A stretch of 64,000 nucleotides of DNA from Aquimarina spinulae (GTDB lineage Bacteria; Bacteroidota; Bacteroidia; Flavobacteriales; Flavobacteriaceae): assembly GCF_943373825.1 (NCBI RefSeq), contig NZ_CALSBP010000002.1, positions 1,105,501-1,169,500 on the forward strand, in the 5' to 3' direction. Of the stretch, positions 63,805 to 64,000 are shown piece after piece. Below the pieces are notes generated by a model. That model worked only from the letters and a program-made list of their open reading frames with translations, was not told the DNA's origin and searched no databases. Both the position numbers and the translations under genes were made by a program. How positions within the stretch are numbered: the stretch's first letter is position 1; every line of letters starts with the position of its first letter.

Positions 63805-64000
63805 TTATAAATATGAATTATCAAAAATAAGCGGTAATATATTAGATAAAGAAGATGATTTAACTACTTTTCCTGTTTCTCCCATAAAATAAATAGCTAT
63901 TGGCATATTTTGTTTTACCTCATATTCTGCTATTGCTTGTCTACATGCACCGCAAGGAGGTGTCGGGGTCAATAATTGATATTTTAACGATTTAGCAGAA
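63805..64000 (-). CDS. cdd: cytidine deaminase, 3' end only
   Basis: The last 65 codons of a minus-strand gene are present; the 5' part lies beyond the window. PTPPCGACRQAIAEYE near its start carries the second zinc-cysteine pair (Pro-Cys-x2-Cys) of cytidine deaminases, and the remainder fits the family's C-terminus, ending in a TAA at 63805. The enzyme converts (deoxy)cytidine to (deoxy)uridine for pyrimidine salvage. Identification is good from this motif, but the catalytic Glu region is not visible. Confidence 0.85.
   Translation of the reverse strand, partial: SAKSLKYQLLTPTPPCGACRQAIAEYEVKQNMPIAIYFMGETGKVVKSSSLSNILPLIFDNSYL

Noticed and set aside
1..64000. CRISPR arrays, tRNAs, rRNAs, insertion sequences, prophage
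   Set aside because: No repeat-spacer pattern, cloverleaf, transposase motif or phage structural gene was recognised on either strand by reading.

Overview
The window is about 64 kb of AT-rich chromosomal DNA from a member of the Bacteroidota, almost certainly a marine-type Flavobacteriaceae (an Aquimarina-like genome would fit, but genus is only a guess). Support comes from a type IX secretion (T9SS) C-terminal sorting domain, a PafA-type alkaline phosphatase, a fused hypoxanthine phosphoribosyltransferase/adenylate kinase, A-rich leaders in place of Shine-Dalgarno sites, and repeated promoter elements of the Bacteroidota form TTG-N(17-23)-TAnnTTTG. No tRNA, rRNA, CRISPR array, intact insertion sequence or prophage was seen. 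Most of it is ordinary core or accessory chromosome, with short operons separated by strong hairpins. LAYOUT. 1-11.5 kb: 5'-truncated alpha-2-macroglobulin-like protein, a DUF2459 protein, a fasciclin lipoprotein, an AhpD-like plus DoxX pair, and a minus-strand run of unknown membrane or exported proteins. 11.9-16.2 kb: obgE and the HPRT-Adk fusion on minus, divergent from purK-purE on plus, a small purine and GTPase block. 16.7-22.2 kb: an M3 oligopeptidase and a multidomain T9SS-secreted M28 aminopeptidase. Between them lie an unannotated double-glycine-leader six-cysteine peptide gene and a decayed T9SS sorting domain. 22.8-26.2 kb: a GbsR/MarR-type regulator followed by a membrane protein, a methyltransferase, a TIGR01777 oxidoreductase and an SRPBCC protein, with the same operator-like repeat before the first and second genes. 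26.3-28.3 kb: an ECF sigma factor, two tandem small zinc-finger (anti-sigma-like) proteins and a UbiA-like membrane protein. 28.4-34.7 kb: gcvP, a group III truncated globin, and a KASIII, methyltransferase and glycosyltransferase group. 34.7-42.7 kb: a TlpA-like lipoprotein, a TetR-SDR-flavin oxidoreductase unit with two identical TetR-type operators, pafA, MlaE/MlaF ABC transporter genes and a LysE exporter. 42.9-48 kb: a DHDPS-like/cupin operon divergent from a MocR regulator, then an HxlR-NudC-DinB-YciI operon with stop/start overlaps. 48.2-58.8 kb: regulators and small enzymes, a DUF389 protein, a mannose-1-phosphate guanylyltransferase/SprT pair, a DUF4349 lipoprotein, a membrane protein gene that appears to begin at an ATT codon, and a lipoprotein with a crystallin-like C-terminus. 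59.2-64 kb: an SDR, a second M28 peptidase, the pyruvate dehydrogenase E2 and E1-alpha genes, and the 3' end of cdd. The most novel-looking items are the double-glycine cysteine-rich peptide, the ATT-start gene, the two paired-operator regulons, the near-leaderless regulator promoters, and the decayed tandem copies (sorting domain, zinc-finger protein).
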